Positions 17,015 through 26,035 are shown, counted from the stretch's first letter. The stretch is DNA of 29,576 nucleotides from Planctomycetota bacterium (GCA_024278035.1 JAJRUA010000304.1:1-29576), one strand, 5' to 3'. Program-made: numbers and translations. Notes: generated by a model not told the origin, from the letters alone.

Positions 17015-17419
17015 TTATGGTTCCCATCGATGAATGTCGTCGAATTTTTGAAAATCTTTATCAAAGGACGCTACCGTTTCGCCGGTTGCTGACGCCCGTG
17101 CTGCCAGATAACAATCCACGTAATCGACGTTCGTTTTTCCCAGACGGCGTAAGGCATCGATAGCCAACTCAAGCTCATCGATTTCAACACCTGGCTTGCT
17201 AATCAGCTTGGACAAGGCCAAGGCGATCGTTTCCCGGTCGGTGCTGTAGAACGACTGCAAAACCCAGACACACTCCGCTAAAACCACATTCGGAATGGCC
17301 AGTACACAATCGCCCGAAGCGGCTTGAGCAAACAACGATGTGGCTTGGGGAGAGTGTTCGGGGTGATCATCTCGCAGAAAACGCAGAATGACATTAGCGT
17401 CCAGAACGTATCGGGTCAC
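17015..17419 (-). CDS. PIN-domain ribonuclease toxin (VapC-like)
   Basis: PIN-domain toxins are small magnesium-dependent RNases that cut tRNA, rRNA or mRNA when freed from their antitoxin. This 134-residue protein has the acidic residues in order: Asp7 (YVLDANVILRFL), Glu49 (VLAECVWVL), Asp102 (YVDCYLAA) and Asp120 (VASFDKDF). The length is normal for VapC. Its ATG overlaps the end of the upstream antitoxin gene by ATGA, giving the standard antitoxin-first, coupled arrangement. It appears intact even though it lies between broken insertion sequences. Confidence 0.92.
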   Translation of the reverse strand: MTRYVLDANVILRFLRDDHPEHSPQATSLFAQAASGDCVLAIPNVVLAECVWVLQSFYSTDRETIALALSKLISKPGVEIDELELAIDALRRLGKTNVDYVDCYLAARASATGETVASFDKDFQKFDDIHRWEP

Positions 17420-17670
17420 GCCTCATGCTCCGGTTGCTGATGCACCACGTGCTTTTGGGCGGCCTGACGCTCTTGCTCTTTGGTCCCGGCAGGCTGGTCT
17501 GTTTTCAAGCACCCGGCGAGGTCCATAAGCGATTCGCCTTCGGGCCGGATGGTGACCGTTTCTCCATGCACTTCATAGAGAAGCCCTTGACGTGGATGAA
17601 GCCCAAGGGCGGTCCGTACTTCGGCGGGAATGGTGGTTTGCCACCGATCGGTCAGTGTTGATCGTATCAT
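17416..17670 (-). CDS. AbrB/SpoVT-family antitoxin
   Basis: The 84-residue protein has an N-terminal swapped-hairpin AbrB DNA-binding domain: STLTDRWQTTIPAEVRTALG, then a GLLYEVHGETVTI strand pair. The C-terminal tail (about 50-84) is charged and probably wraps the PIN toxin. I chose the ATG at 17670 because GAGG lies about 7 nt upstream and the domain begins at once. The open frame extends upstream to 17853, but that part includes the promoter and has no domain. The product should neutralise the toxin and, with it, repress its own promoter. Confidence 0.9.
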   Translation of the reverse strand: MIRSTLTDRWQTTIPAEVRTALGLHPRQGLLYEVHGETVTIRPEGESLMDLAGCLKTDQPAGTKEQERQAAQKHVVHQQPEHEA

Positions 17671-17700
17671 GCTACACCTCGCAATGCGTTTCTTTGACAT

Positions 17701-17732
17701 TGCATTATTGCATGAGCGGGGTACAAAAGCAA
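17701..17732 (-). promoter_or_regulatory. Toxin-antitoxin promoter with overlapping operator-like repeats
   Basis: On the minus strand TTGCTT (17727-17732) and AATAAT (17704-17709) are spaced by 17 nt, a good sigma-70-like promoter. The -10 region lies within the direct repeat ATGCAATA-ATGCAATG (about 17699-17714), which could be the operator bound by the AbrB antitoxin. Autoregulation is known for such modules; the site itself is inferred. Confidence 0.6.
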
Positions 17733-17776
17733 GCATTTTTTTTGTTTCTGCCCTGAATGACCTTGTAAAACATAGT

Positions 17777-18305
17777 GAGAGTCTATCCGAAAACTGATAT
17801 TTCCCTAACCCGATATTGATAAGAGACTTACGGCATTCCTGCCCATTTAGCATAGGAGTGCCCGATGTTTACGAACGAACCGCGCCAAGCTTACGCAAGT
17901 GACCTGACCGACGAGCAATGGGCCTTGTTGTCGCCCATGATTCCCGAAGAAAACACCGGCAAGCAAGGAGGTAGACCTCGCGAGGTGTCGATGCGAGAGG
18001 TGGTCAACACGATACTCTACCTTGTCCGCACCGGCTGCCAGTGGGACATGCTCCCGCACGACTTGTTGTCCAAGAGTACTGTGTACGGCTACTTCGCACA
18101 GTGGCGAGATGACAAGACATGGCAGCGGATGGTTGACGCCTTGCGAGCGCAGGTACGTTCGGCCGCAAAACGAGATGTGACGCCCAGCGCGGCGTGTATC
18201 GATAGTCAATCGGTTAAAACGACGGAGGTGGGCGGCGGAGATCGTGGATACGACGGCGGCAAGAAGATCAAAGGGCGAAAACGTCATTTGCTGGTCGACA
18301 CGCTA
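17777..18305 (+). mobile_element. IS5-family element, left part only
   Basis: The probable left end begins near GAGAGTCTATCCGAAAACTG. The element runs into its transposase gene and stops at 18303-18305, where the IS630 element begins at a CTAG site. The right half and the right inverted repeat are absent from the window. The left boundary is a judgement, because the partner repeat cannot be compared. Confidence 0.65.
17865..18305 (+). pseudogene. IS5-family transposase, truncated N-terminal half
   Basis: About 147 residues remain. The N-terminal DUF4096-type region reads SDLTDEQWALLSPMIP, then GGRPREVSMREVVNTILYLVRTG and LPHDLLSKSTVYGYFAQW. The first catalytic Asp is present in ACIDSQSVKT, and GYDGGKKIKGRKRHLLVDTL follows. 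The family then continues into the rest of the DDE domain, but here the frame enters the IS630 left end and stops after ten foreign codons. AGGAG lies before the ATG. The protein lacks the second Asp and the Glu and must be inactive. Confidence 0.87.
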
Positions 18306-19813
18306 GTGCCACAAGTCAGAAATGATACTGGATGAGAAAGTGGTTCCCCCCAGCCCTTCTTTGCCCAGTCTACGTATTCCACGAAGTTGCTATTGCATCA
18401 AGAGATGCCTTTCTACCTTGTTAATGACCAACTTTCGAAACCGGTCTTTATCAAGGAGGAAGGCAATGCCAGGGAAGGCAGCACAAATTCCATGTACCGA
18501 AAAACAACTTTCGATTCTGAAGAAACTCGCGGCTGCGACAACGGCTCCTCGAAGAATCACTCAGCGAATACAAATCATCCTAATGGGCTTCGAGAAAAAG
18601 TTCAATCGAGACATTGCGACACAAGTCGGACTGTCTCCCGATCAAGTCGGCGTGTGACGTAGGCGGTGGAACGAATCGTTCGATGCGCTCGTCGCGATCG
18701 AATGTCGAGAATCGGCTGCCGCCCTGACACGTGCCATTGAGCAAGTCTTGAGCGATGCACCGCGCAGTGGTGCTCCGGGGACATTCACAGCCGAACAAGT
18801 GACGCAAATCTTGGCCACGGCTTGTGAACCGCCTGAGAATTCCGGGCGTCCCATCGACAACTGGACGCATCGCGAACTGACCGATGAAGTGGTTGCACGC
18901 GGGTTCGTCTCTTCGATTTCCGTCCGGCAAGTCGGTCGTTATTTGGAGCAAGCCGATCTGCAACCGCACCGCAGCAAGTATTGGCTGAACACGAAAGAGA
19001 AAGACCCGAAGGTGTTCAAGCAACAAGTGCATAACGTTTGCCAAACCTATTTGGACGCTCCGGAGCTGTATTTTCAGGAGAATACCTACACGGTGAGCGT
19101 CGATGAAATGCCTGGCATCCAGGCCCTGGAGCGGATCGAAAAAACGATTCCCATGGCACCGGGGCAACCCGCGCGGATCGAGTACGAATACAAGCGTCAC
19201 GGGACATTGTGCTTGATCGGCAACTGGGATGTCGTATAAGGGCAATTGCTTTCTCCAACGATTGGCGAAACACGCACCGAGGAAGATCTGCTGCGGCACT
19301 TCCAAACATTAGTTCAAATCGATCCGACCGCCAGCTGGGTGATCGTGCTGGACAATCTGAACGTGCATTGTAGTGAGTCGCTTGTGCGGTGGGTCGCTGC
19401 ATTGGAAGAGATCAACGAGTCATCGCTGGGTCGCAAGGGCAAGTCGGGGCTCCTGAAATCGATGGCAACGCGTCGCGAGTTTCTTGAGGAACGCAGGCAC
19501 CGGATTCGGTTCGTGTTCACGCCGAAGCACAGTTCATGGCTAAACCAGATCGAGATCGTGTTTGGGATTGTGTACCGTCGAGCAGTTGCTCGCGGAAACT
19601 TTCAATCGTTGGCGGCGTTGCAAGAGCGTTTGTTAGGATTCATCGATTACTTCAACCGCACGTTCGCACGTCCCTTCCGATGGACCTACACCGGTCGTCC
19701 CGTTAACGCCCAAGCCCCACCCCGCCCTCGCACTTGGCGGGAAAACTGGGCAAGCTCCCGTCAATCTACGCAAGTTCTGCACTCCATCCCGTAACACTTG
19801 CGACATGTGGCAC
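18306..19813. mobile_element. IS630-family insertion sequence inserted at CTAG
   Basis: The terminal inverted repeats are about 29 bp with six mismatches. The left begins GTGCCACAAGTCAGAAATG and the complement of the right begins GTGCCACATGTCGCAAGTG. Each end is flanked by TA within CTAG (18303-18306 and 19813-19816). IS630 elements are known to duplicate TA and favour CTAG targets. The length is about 1508 bp. The left flank is IS5 and the right flank is an unrelated metallohydrolase gene, so this copy now marks a rearrangement junction. Confidence 0.85.
18466..19794 (+). pseudogene. IS630-family transposase with two in-frame stop codons
   Basis: A single reading frame of 442 codons covers the whole gene, from ATG 18466 (preceded by AAGGAGG) to TAA 19792-19794. 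It is interrupted by TGA at 18655-18657, where the text reads SPDQVGV-stop-RRRWNESFDAL and a tryptophan (TGG) is expected. A second stop, TAA, lies at 19237-19239 within NWDVV-stop-GQLLSPTIG. The N-terminal helix-turn-helix region, the first Asp in VSVDEMPGIQ, the second in IVLDNLNVH and the Glu in NQIEIVF are all present. Two separate nonsense changes without any frameshift suggest slow point-mutation decay. Confidence 0.88.
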
Positions 19814-19815
19814 TA

Positions 19816-20349
19816 GGCCAGTTGGCAGCCGGGAGAAGCTACATCACCAATGGCCCTTTCTTGGAATTCAAAGTAGGCGAACAGCACATCGGTGATACGA
19901 TTTCCTTAGCAGCAGAAAAAAATCTTATGGCAAGAGGCCGCGCCGTAGGTCGCATTGATTTCGGCAGCTTGGAATTGATCTCCAATGGCCAAGTCGTTCA
20001 TTCGGTGCCCAGCAAAAAAGTAGACGACCATTTCGAAGCCGATCTGGAATTTGACGTCAAACTCCAAGAACCCGGTTGGCTAGCTTTGCGTGTGCCTCGC
20101 AGCATGACCAAAAACGAACTCGACAAAGAACTTTTCGCCCACACTAGTCCCATCTACGTCGAATTGGCAGACAAGCGAATCTTTCGGCCACAAATAGCGA
20201 GGCAACTCATCAAGGAGGTCGAATCAAGTATCAGCAAGATAAGTTCGTTGGCCGTTTTTGATGCGGGAGAAGAACAGACGGTGCATGAAGTCTATCATCG
20301 AGCTATTAAAGCCCTGCGTCAGCAGCTAGAGCACAATGAAAAAAACTGA
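19816..20349 (+). pseudogene. 3' fragment of CehA/McbA-like metallohydrolase
   Basis: About 177 residues resemble the C-terminal beta-rich part of exported CehA/McbA-type PHP-fold metallohydrolases. Recognisable stretches are LAAGRSYITNGPFLEFKVG, RAVGRIDFGSLELISNG, WLALRVPRS and FAHTSPIYVELADKR. The metal-binding N-terminal PHP domain is absent. The frame starts directly at the right TA of the IS630 element and has no start codon or ribosome binding site of its own. It is therefore a stub left by IS-associated deletion. The terminator-like hairpin after it may be the original 3' end of the gene. Confidence 0.7.
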
Positions 20350-20374
20350 AAACGAGCGATTGTTTTTTTGCTAA

Positions 20375-20411
20375 AATGCTGGCTGCAATTTTGCCGGGCA
20401 TTTTTCTTTTT
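20375..20411 (+). terminator. Probable intrinsic terminator
   Basis: AATGC-T-GGC pairs with GCC-GG-GCATT around a TGCAATTTT loop, and TTTTTCTTTTT follows. The stem has a bulge, so the strength is moderate. It lies after the metallohydrolase stub and before the glycan-gene cluster. Confidence 0.5.
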
Positions 20412-20452
20412 GCACAATTGCATCCGTGGGAACTGAAAGAGGAGGAATCTGT

Positions 20453-21643
20453 ATGCGTATGTTTACTTGCCGCTGTCTTGCCCTGGCTCTCATGGGGACG
20501 GCCCTATTTCAAATTTCCACGTTGCGAACTCTGGCTGACGAAGATCCCATTGTCAAGCAAGTAACCGTTTTTCGCGAAGCGGGCCGGTTCGCCGGCTGGC
20601 CGGCAAACCACGGCATGTGGGTTTGGGGCAACGAATTGTTGGTAGGCTTTAGTCGAGGCTATCAACAAGATCTCGGCGAGGAATTTCATAACATCGATCG
20701 AGAAAAGCCGGAAGAATATCTACTGGCTCGCAGCCTTGATGGTGGAAAAACTTGGGTAGCTGAGTTTCCGCTTGAGAAAGGCGATTTGATTCCCCGCGGC
20801 GATGCGTTGCATGGCACCGAACTACCCGGCGTTGATCTGCCGCCACTGATCGATTGCCCAGGAGGAATCGATTTCACCCACCCCGATTTCGCCATGACCT
20901 TGCGTATGGGAAGTAAGGACGGCGGGCAATCTCGTTTTTCCTACTCCTACGATCGAGGTAAAGATTGGCAAGGTCCATTCAAGCTTCCCGACATGGGGAC
21001 TCCCGGTGTGTCGGCACGTACCGACTATCTGGTCGATGGCAAGCATGAGGCGACATTCTTTCTCACCGCCGCCAAGTCCGATGGCAACGAAGGGCACGTG
21101 TTTTGTGCACGATCTTCCGACGGAGGCAAGACCTTCGAATTCCTGTCGTGGATTGGCAAAGAGGTACCCGGCTACGAAATCATGCCGTCATCCGTTCGCC
21201 TCTCTCCTACCAGCTTGCTCACCACCACCCGCGTCCGCGAACCTGATTACGGCTCAAGCTGGATCGACGCCTATGCGTCGTCAGACAATGGTAAAACCTG
21301 GAAATACATCAGTCGGCCAGTTCTCGATACGGGCGAAGGAAATCCACCCAGCACGATCCTCCTAAAAGATGGTCGCATTTGCCTTACTTACGGTTTCCGC
21401 GCACCACCTTACAAGATGTGCGCAAAGCTTTCGAGCGATGGCGGCCGTACCTGGAGCGACGAAATCATTCTCCGCACCGGCGGTGGAGGTCGCGATATGG
21501 GTTATCCCTACTCCAAACAATGTGCCAACGGCAATGTCGTTACCACCTACTATTTTTGGGACAAAAAGACAGGGCCTGAACGATATATCGGAGCCACAAT
21601 TTGGGATCCTAGCAAAATTGCTCTCCCAGAAAAAGCAAATTAG
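20453..21643 (+). CDS. Exported sialidase-like BNR propeller protein
   Basis: The 396-residue protein has a signal peptide (about 1-30) and a six-bladed sialidase-type beta-propeller. Five Asp-box turns are visible: SLDGGKTW, SYDRGKDW, SSDGGKTF, SSDNGKTW and SSDGGRTW. These turns mark the fold of exo-sialidases and related glycan-binding or cleaving proteins but do not prove sialidase activity. A clear arginine triad cannot be assigned by eye. I chose the ATG at 20453 because AGGAGG lies 7 nt upstream; the GTG at 20426 lies before that site. It is the first of five closely spaced genes for exported glycan-active proteins. Confidence 0.87.
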   Translation: MRMFTCRCLALALMGTALFQISTLRTLADEDPIVKQVTVFREAGRFAGWPANHGMWVWGNELLVGFSRGYQQDLGEEFHNIDREKPEEYLLARSLDGGKTWVAEFPLEKGDLIPRGDALHGTELPGVDLPPLIDCPGGIDFTHPDFAMTLRMGSKDGGQSRFSYSYDRGKDWQGPFKLPDMGTPGVSARTDYLVDGKHEATFFLTAAKSDGNEGHVFCARSSDGGKTFEFLSWIGKEVPGYEIMPSSVRLSPTSLLTTTRVREPDYGSSWIDAYASSDNGKTWKYISRPVLDTGEGNPPSTILLKDGRICLTYGFRAPPYKMCAKLSSDGGRTWSDEIILRTGGGGRDMGYPYSKQCANGNVVTTYYFWDKKTGPERYIGATIWDPSKIALPEKAN

Positions 21644-21726
21644 GGTTTAGAATGCAATTTATTTTATTCCTGTACCAGAGCCTCTTGGAGGCACGGATAT
21701 TCTTCAAAAACCTGATGTTAGGCTGA

Positions 21727-23097
21727 ATGACAATGGTCGTGAATCGTAGACAATTTCTAGCAAATGCAGTGAAGTCGGGTTCCGCGCTGACATTGGGCGG
21801 GGTGGTGCCGTACGCGCACGCGGCCAAACCGGTCGTTGCTGATCGCCAGCCCTACTACACCTTACCCGAGCATCTGCCCAAGAAACTTTCCATCGGAATG
21901 TTCATCTGGAACTGGGTGACGATGGCTACTCCGGGAGAACCTTACCACGATCTCGATAAGGCAGTTTCGGGACTCGCTGAAAGAGGGTTTAACGCGGTCC
22001 GAGTGGAAGCAGGTCTCAACTGGTGTTTCGACATCAATGGCCAGCCACGGGGCGAAATGGAATTCGGACCCTGGATATCCGGCTATCAAGACAATTTAAC
22101 TTCCGTTCATGCCGTCGGTGGCGGAAAGCACGATGTACTGAAACGTGTCGTCCGTCTCCTGGAACTTGCCCAAAAGCACGGGATCTACGTAATCTTGACC
22201 AGTTGGGAATACCAAGACAGCTCGTGGTTTGTGGCGGACAAAAATATCCGTGCCCAAGTGATGGGTGTTCCGAAAAAAGAACGATTTCTCCATATGGCCG
22301 GTCAACTCGATCGTCTGTTGCGAATCCTAAAGGAGAAAGGACTTCACCAGAACATCGCGTTTGTCGAAATTCACAACGAACCCGAATATAGTTTGTTTCC
22401 AAAGGGCAAACGAGGTAAACAGCTCTACGAGGAGGCGATCACGTTTCTTCGCGATGCTCATGACGATATTCTCGTCAGCGGCGACTCGTCTTTGCATGAC
22501 GCCTCGGCCGTCCCCGATAACGTCCAGGTCTATGACCAGCACACTTACACCGGGCTGTACACAACGTCGCTATTTCCTCAGACCGTGTGGCACAAAGACT
22601 TCGACCCAACCAACCCGCGAAAGAACGAATTGCTGCAGCAGCTGCTCAAGGAACAAATCGTCCCGTATCAAGAGTTTCAAGCCGCCGCCAGTAACATTCG
22701 CCCCTGGTGGATACCCATCCAATGGCTCTACTATAATCTCGACAACCAGCGATTCGACGCTTGGATTGCCGAACAATATCGACGCGACGAAGTGACGCTC
22801 AAAGCCCGAGCCCGCCAGTTCTTTGAAGGCGATGCCAAGGTGGCAGCGAGGAGGGGTATCCCTGCCGTATGCGACGAAGGAGGCTATTTCTAGCCGCCGC
22901 TTGGTTCGAACTTTGAGCTAACCCTGCCGGGCACAAGCATGTTCCAATACCAAGTCGACCTTGCCATCCAACACGGCTATTGGGGCATGATGCCGACTAC
23001 CTATTGTGGTCCTGAGCATCCCGTTTGGGAAAACGTACCATGGCTTCAAGCAATCAATGGGCGTTTTAAGGCGGGAAAATTATTTGAAGCCGGCTAA
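21727..23097 (+). pseudogene. Tat-exported GH5-like glycoside hydrolase with internal amber codon
   Basis: The frame has 456 codons but is interrupted by TAG at 22891-22893, after residue 388. The first part starts with a twin-arginine signal (NRRQFLANAVKSGSAL) and is a TIM-barrel hydrolase resembling GH5. The acid/base Glu218 is in VEIHNEPEY and the likely nucleophile Glu384 is in AVCDEGGYF. After the stop the same frame continues PPLGSNFELTLPG, then QVDLAIQHGYWGMMPTTYCG and NGRFKAGKLFEAG to TAA. This is clearly the family C-terminus. A tyrosine or tryptophan codon probably became TAG. The truncated product keeps both glutamates but loses the last barrel strand and helix. The next gene starts 22 nt later. 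Confidence 0.85.
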
Positions 23098-23119
23098 ACA
23101 CAAAAAGCGAGAAGAATAC

Positions 23120-24604
23120 ATGAAGCCTTATTGTCTCCCCTTGCAGCAACAACTCTTGATGAATCTTTGGTGCTGCCTACTTGTCTCCTTGTTATTCATG
23201 GCCTGTGAGTACCAAGCCTCGGTCTGCGTGGCTGCCGACGAGATCGTCACCCTCAATCGCAAGGCGGATGGTTACCGTGGTATCTGGTACATGAACCAGA
23301 AATCGGGCGACGAGTACGTCTACAAGTACAGTAGCGGGTTGGGAACCTATTGTGCGAAGCACCGCCCTTTTGCCGTCTATTGCAAAGAAGTGGAAAAGAC
23401 CTTCTTTTGTTTTGGTGGGACGACTAAAGAAAGCAATCGTGAGTTGCTGCACATGGTTTCTTACTTTGACCACAAAACCAAGACCGTCCCACTCCCTACC
23501 CTGCTCTTGAACAAGCACACCAACGACGCCCATGACAATCCCGTCATCTCGGTGGATGGCGAGGGATACATTTGGATATTCTCGACATCGCACGGAATAT
23601 CGAGGCCCTCTTACATCCATCGGAGCAAACGTCCTTACGATATCGAAGGGTTCGATCTTGTACCTGCTATGCGAAGGGATGGTAAAGAGGAAGTTCCGAT
23701 TGCCAATTTTTCTTACATGCAGGCATGGCATCAGCCGAAAATGGGTTTCCTCTGTTTTTTCACTCGCTACAAATATCCGGCAGCACGTACTATTTGCTCC
23801 ATGCATAGCCCCGACGGAATCCACTGGAGCGAGTGGCAACGAATAGCGGCAATCGGTCAGGGACACTATCAAATCAGCGCCCTTGGCCGTCAACGGGCCG
23901 GTTCCGCTTTCAACTACCATCCCAAAGAAAAAGGACTCAATAGGCGTACAAATCTCTACTACGTTGAGACCACCGATGTCGGGAAAACTTGGCAGACTGT
24001 GGACGGAAAACCTCTCGACCTTCCGCTCACCAAGACAGCCAACGAAGCCCTCGTTTACGACTACGAAGCCGAAGGGCTGAATGTCTATCTGAAGGACATC
24101 CGTTTCGACCATCAAGATCGACCCGTGCTCTTGTGTCTGACCAGCAAGGGATACCAGTCGGGGCCCAAAAACGATCCTCGCACATGGACGATTGCCCGCT
24201 GGACTGGAGCAGACTGGGATATTCGGCCGATCACTACGTTGGACAACAACTACGACTTTGGACAACTCTGGTTTCGCTCTCCAAATGATTGGCGGATTAT
24301 TGCCCCCACCGAAACGGGGCCGCAGCCCTTCAATCCTGGCGGAGAAGTTGCCATGTGGAGTAGCGCCGACCAAGGAGTCACTTGGACCATGCAAAAACAA
24401 TTGACCACTGGCAGCGGCAAGAACCACACCTACGTCAGGCGGCCAGTAAATACGCACCCCGATTTTTTTGCTTTTTGGGCCGATGGACACGGTCGTCGGC
24501 CCTCTGAGTCATCACTCTACTTTGCAAACGACCGGGGCGAAGTGTTTCGTCTTCCTCGCAACATGCAAGCCGACCATGCTCGGCCAGTGCAAGTAAGCGA
24601 GTGA
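23120..24604 (+). CDS. Exported BNR_4-type beta-propeller protein
   Basis: The 494-residue protein has a signal peptide (about 1-40, hydrophobic LLVSLLFMACEY, then VCVAADE). It then shows the BNR_4 (PF15892-type) opening DGYRGIWYMNQ, with LGTYCAKHRPFAVY, FFCFGGTTKESNREL, and NPVISVDGEGYIWIFSTSHG. Asp-box-like turns include SPDGIHWSEW, TTDVGKTWQT and SADQGVTWTM. BNR_4 propellers are found in polysaccharide-degrading loci, and some polysaccharide lyases share this fold, so lyase or glycan-binding roles are both possible. The open frame begins upstream at 23006, but the ATG at 23120 follows GAGAAG and begins the signal peptide. It is probably co-transcribed with the genes on both sides. Confidence 0.85.
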   Translation: MKPYCLPLQQQLLMNLWCCLLVSLLFMACEYQASVCVAADEIVTLNRKADGYRGIWYMNQKSGDEYVYKYSSGLGTYCAKHRPFAVYCKEVEKTFFCFGGTTKESNRELLHMVSYFDHKTKTVPLPTLLLNKHTNDAHDNPVISVDGEGYIWIFSTSHGISRPSYIHRSKRPYDIEGFDLVPAMRRDGKEEVPIANFSYMQAWHQPKMGFLCFFTRYKYPAARTICSMHSPDGIHWSEWQRIAAIGQGHYQISALGRQRAGSAFNYHPKEKGLNRRTNLYYVETTDVGKTWQTVDGKPLDLPLTKTANEALVYDYEAEGLNVYLKDIRFDHQDRPVLLCLTSKGYQSGPKNDPRTWTIARWTGADWDIRPITTLDNNYDFGQLWFRSPNDWRIIAPTETGPQPFNPGGEVAMWSSADQGVTWTMQKQLTTGSGKNHTYVRRPVNTHPDFFAFWADGHGRRPSESSLYFANDRGEVFRLPRNMQADHARPVQVSE

Positions 24605-24658
24605 GGCTACGGCGAACGATGCCATCGGCAATTGACTTTTACGAATTCGAAGCCCCCA

Positions 24659-26005
24659 ATGTTTTGCAAATCAATAACGCTGCTTGTCGGATGGTTTCTG
24701 CTGGTCAGTAGCTTGGCATTCGCTGCCGAAAAGCCTTCAGAAACACCTCGTCCGAACATCTTGCTAATCACAGCCGACAATCTGGGCTATGGAGACCTTC
24801 CTTGTTTTAACTCCCAGTCCAAAATTAAAGCCCCTAATTTTGATCGATTAGCGGCCAGTGGCGCAAAGCTTACTCAGTTCTATACCGCTTCGCCTACCTG
24901 TACGGTCTCGCGGGCATGTTTGATGACCGGAAGAATTCCTCAGCGGCATGGCCTCGTCGATCAGTTGGCCGGTATCGAGGGCAACTACGGTGTCGGACTA
25001 GATCCCGACGAAACTCTGATCCCTCAAGTTCTTCGCACGGCCGGCTATGCTACCGGGTGTTTCGGAAAGTGGAATATCGGCTTTGCCCCTGGTTCACGAC
25101 CGACAGAACGCGGCTTCGACGAATTTTTCGGCAACGCCTCGGGCAACATTGACTACTACACCCATAACTACAAGCGACGGCACGATCTCTATCGCAATAC
25201 TACCGAAGCCCATGTCGAAGGGTATTCCACCGACTTATTCGCCGACGAAGCAAGCGATTTTATTTCGCGTCGCCACGATCAACCCTGGTTTGTCTACTTG
25301 CCGTTCAATGCCCCGCATTTCCCCGACGGTAGGAACAAGGCACCCGGGGAAGAAACCATCTGGCAGGCTCCCGATATCGCTTTCGATTCCTATGGCTACG
25401 ACCCATCCACGCGCGATGAGCAACAGCGGTATCGGGCCGTCGTTACGGCGCTCGATAGTGCGCTTGGCCGCGTTCTCAAAACTCTTGACGACCTGCAGCT
25501 GACCGAAAATACGTTTGTCTTTTTCTATTCCGACAACGGGGCCTTCATGCTGAAGAAGCGAGGTCTAGAGGTCTCCTCCAATGCTTCCCTTCGCGACGGC
25601 GGCGTCACTTGTTGGGAGGGAGGCCTCCGCGTTGCCGCAATTGCCCGTTGGCCGGGGCAAATCGAAGCGGGCAGCACAATTAACCAACCGCTTTGGTCGC
25701 CCGACTTGATGATCGCTTGCACAAAACTTGCTGAAGCCAAACTGCCCTCGCAGCTCAAGCTCGACGGCCTCGATCCGCTGCCTGTATTAACTCGTCAGAC
25801 AAAATCGCCTCACGAGTCGTTTTACTTTGTTTTTCGAAAACACGCCGCTCTGAGAATGGGCGATTGGAAAATCGTCCGCACGCCAAAAACCGCACCCTGG
25901 CAGCTTTTCAATCTTGCAAATGATATCGGCGAAACCAACGACCTAGCCAAATCAAATCCTCAGCAACTAACGAAACTGATCGCCAAATTCAAAAGCTGGG
26001 AATAG
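24659..26005 (+). CDS. Exported sulfatase-family protein with atypical active site
   Basis: The 448-residue protein has a signal peptide (about 1-23, SSLAFAAEK) and the sulfatase fold throughout, but several usual active-site residues differ. The Asp pair reads ADNLGYGD (second Asp is Asn). The formylglycine motif reads CTVSRACLMTGR, so the CxPxR proline is valine. GKWHLG reads GKWNIG (His to Asn). The lysine of LRGGKGTTWEGG is missing in LRDGGVTCWEGG. SDNGA and APHFP are kept. I recall similar variants in planctomycetes, so this is probably a real subfamily and not decay. Whether it is an active sulfatase is open. I prefer the ATG at 24659 because it begins the signal peptide; an in-frame TTG lies at 24632. 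Confidence 0.88.
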   Translation: MFCKSITLLVGWFLLVSSLAFAAEKPSETPRPNILLITADNLGYGDLPCFNSQSKIKAPNFDRLAASGAKLTQFYTASPTCTVSRACLMTGRIPQRHGLVDQLAGIEGNYGVGLDPDETLIPQVLRTAGYATGCFGKWNIGFAPGSRPTERGFDEFFGNASGNIDYYTHNYKRRHDLYRNTTEAHVEGYSTDLFADEASDFISRRHDQPWFVYLPFNAPHFPDGRNKAPGEETIWQAPDIAFDSYGYDPSTRDEQQRYRAVVTALDSALGRVLKTLDDLQLTENTFVFFYSDNGAFMLKKRGLEVSSNASLRDGGVTCWEGGLRVAAIARWPGQIEAGSTINQPLWSPDLMIACTKLAEAKLPSQLKLDGLDPLPVLTRQTKSPHESFYFVFRKHAALRMGDWKIVRTPKTAPWQLFNLANDIGETNDLAKSNPQQLTKLIAKFKSWE

Positions 26006-26035
26006 GAAATAGTTTTCAGTACAAAGGACGACTTC

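Noticed and set aside
22891..22893. Reassignment of TAG as a sense codon
   Set aside because: TAG ends several intact genes here, for example at 218-220, 4510-4512, 7977-7979 and 21641-21643. The amber codon in the hydrolase is better explained as a mutation or sequencing error.
23192..24490. 432-residue antisense open frame opposite the BNR_4 gene
   Set aside because: The plus-strand frame has a signal peptide and family motifs. The antisense product has none and reflects codon bias.
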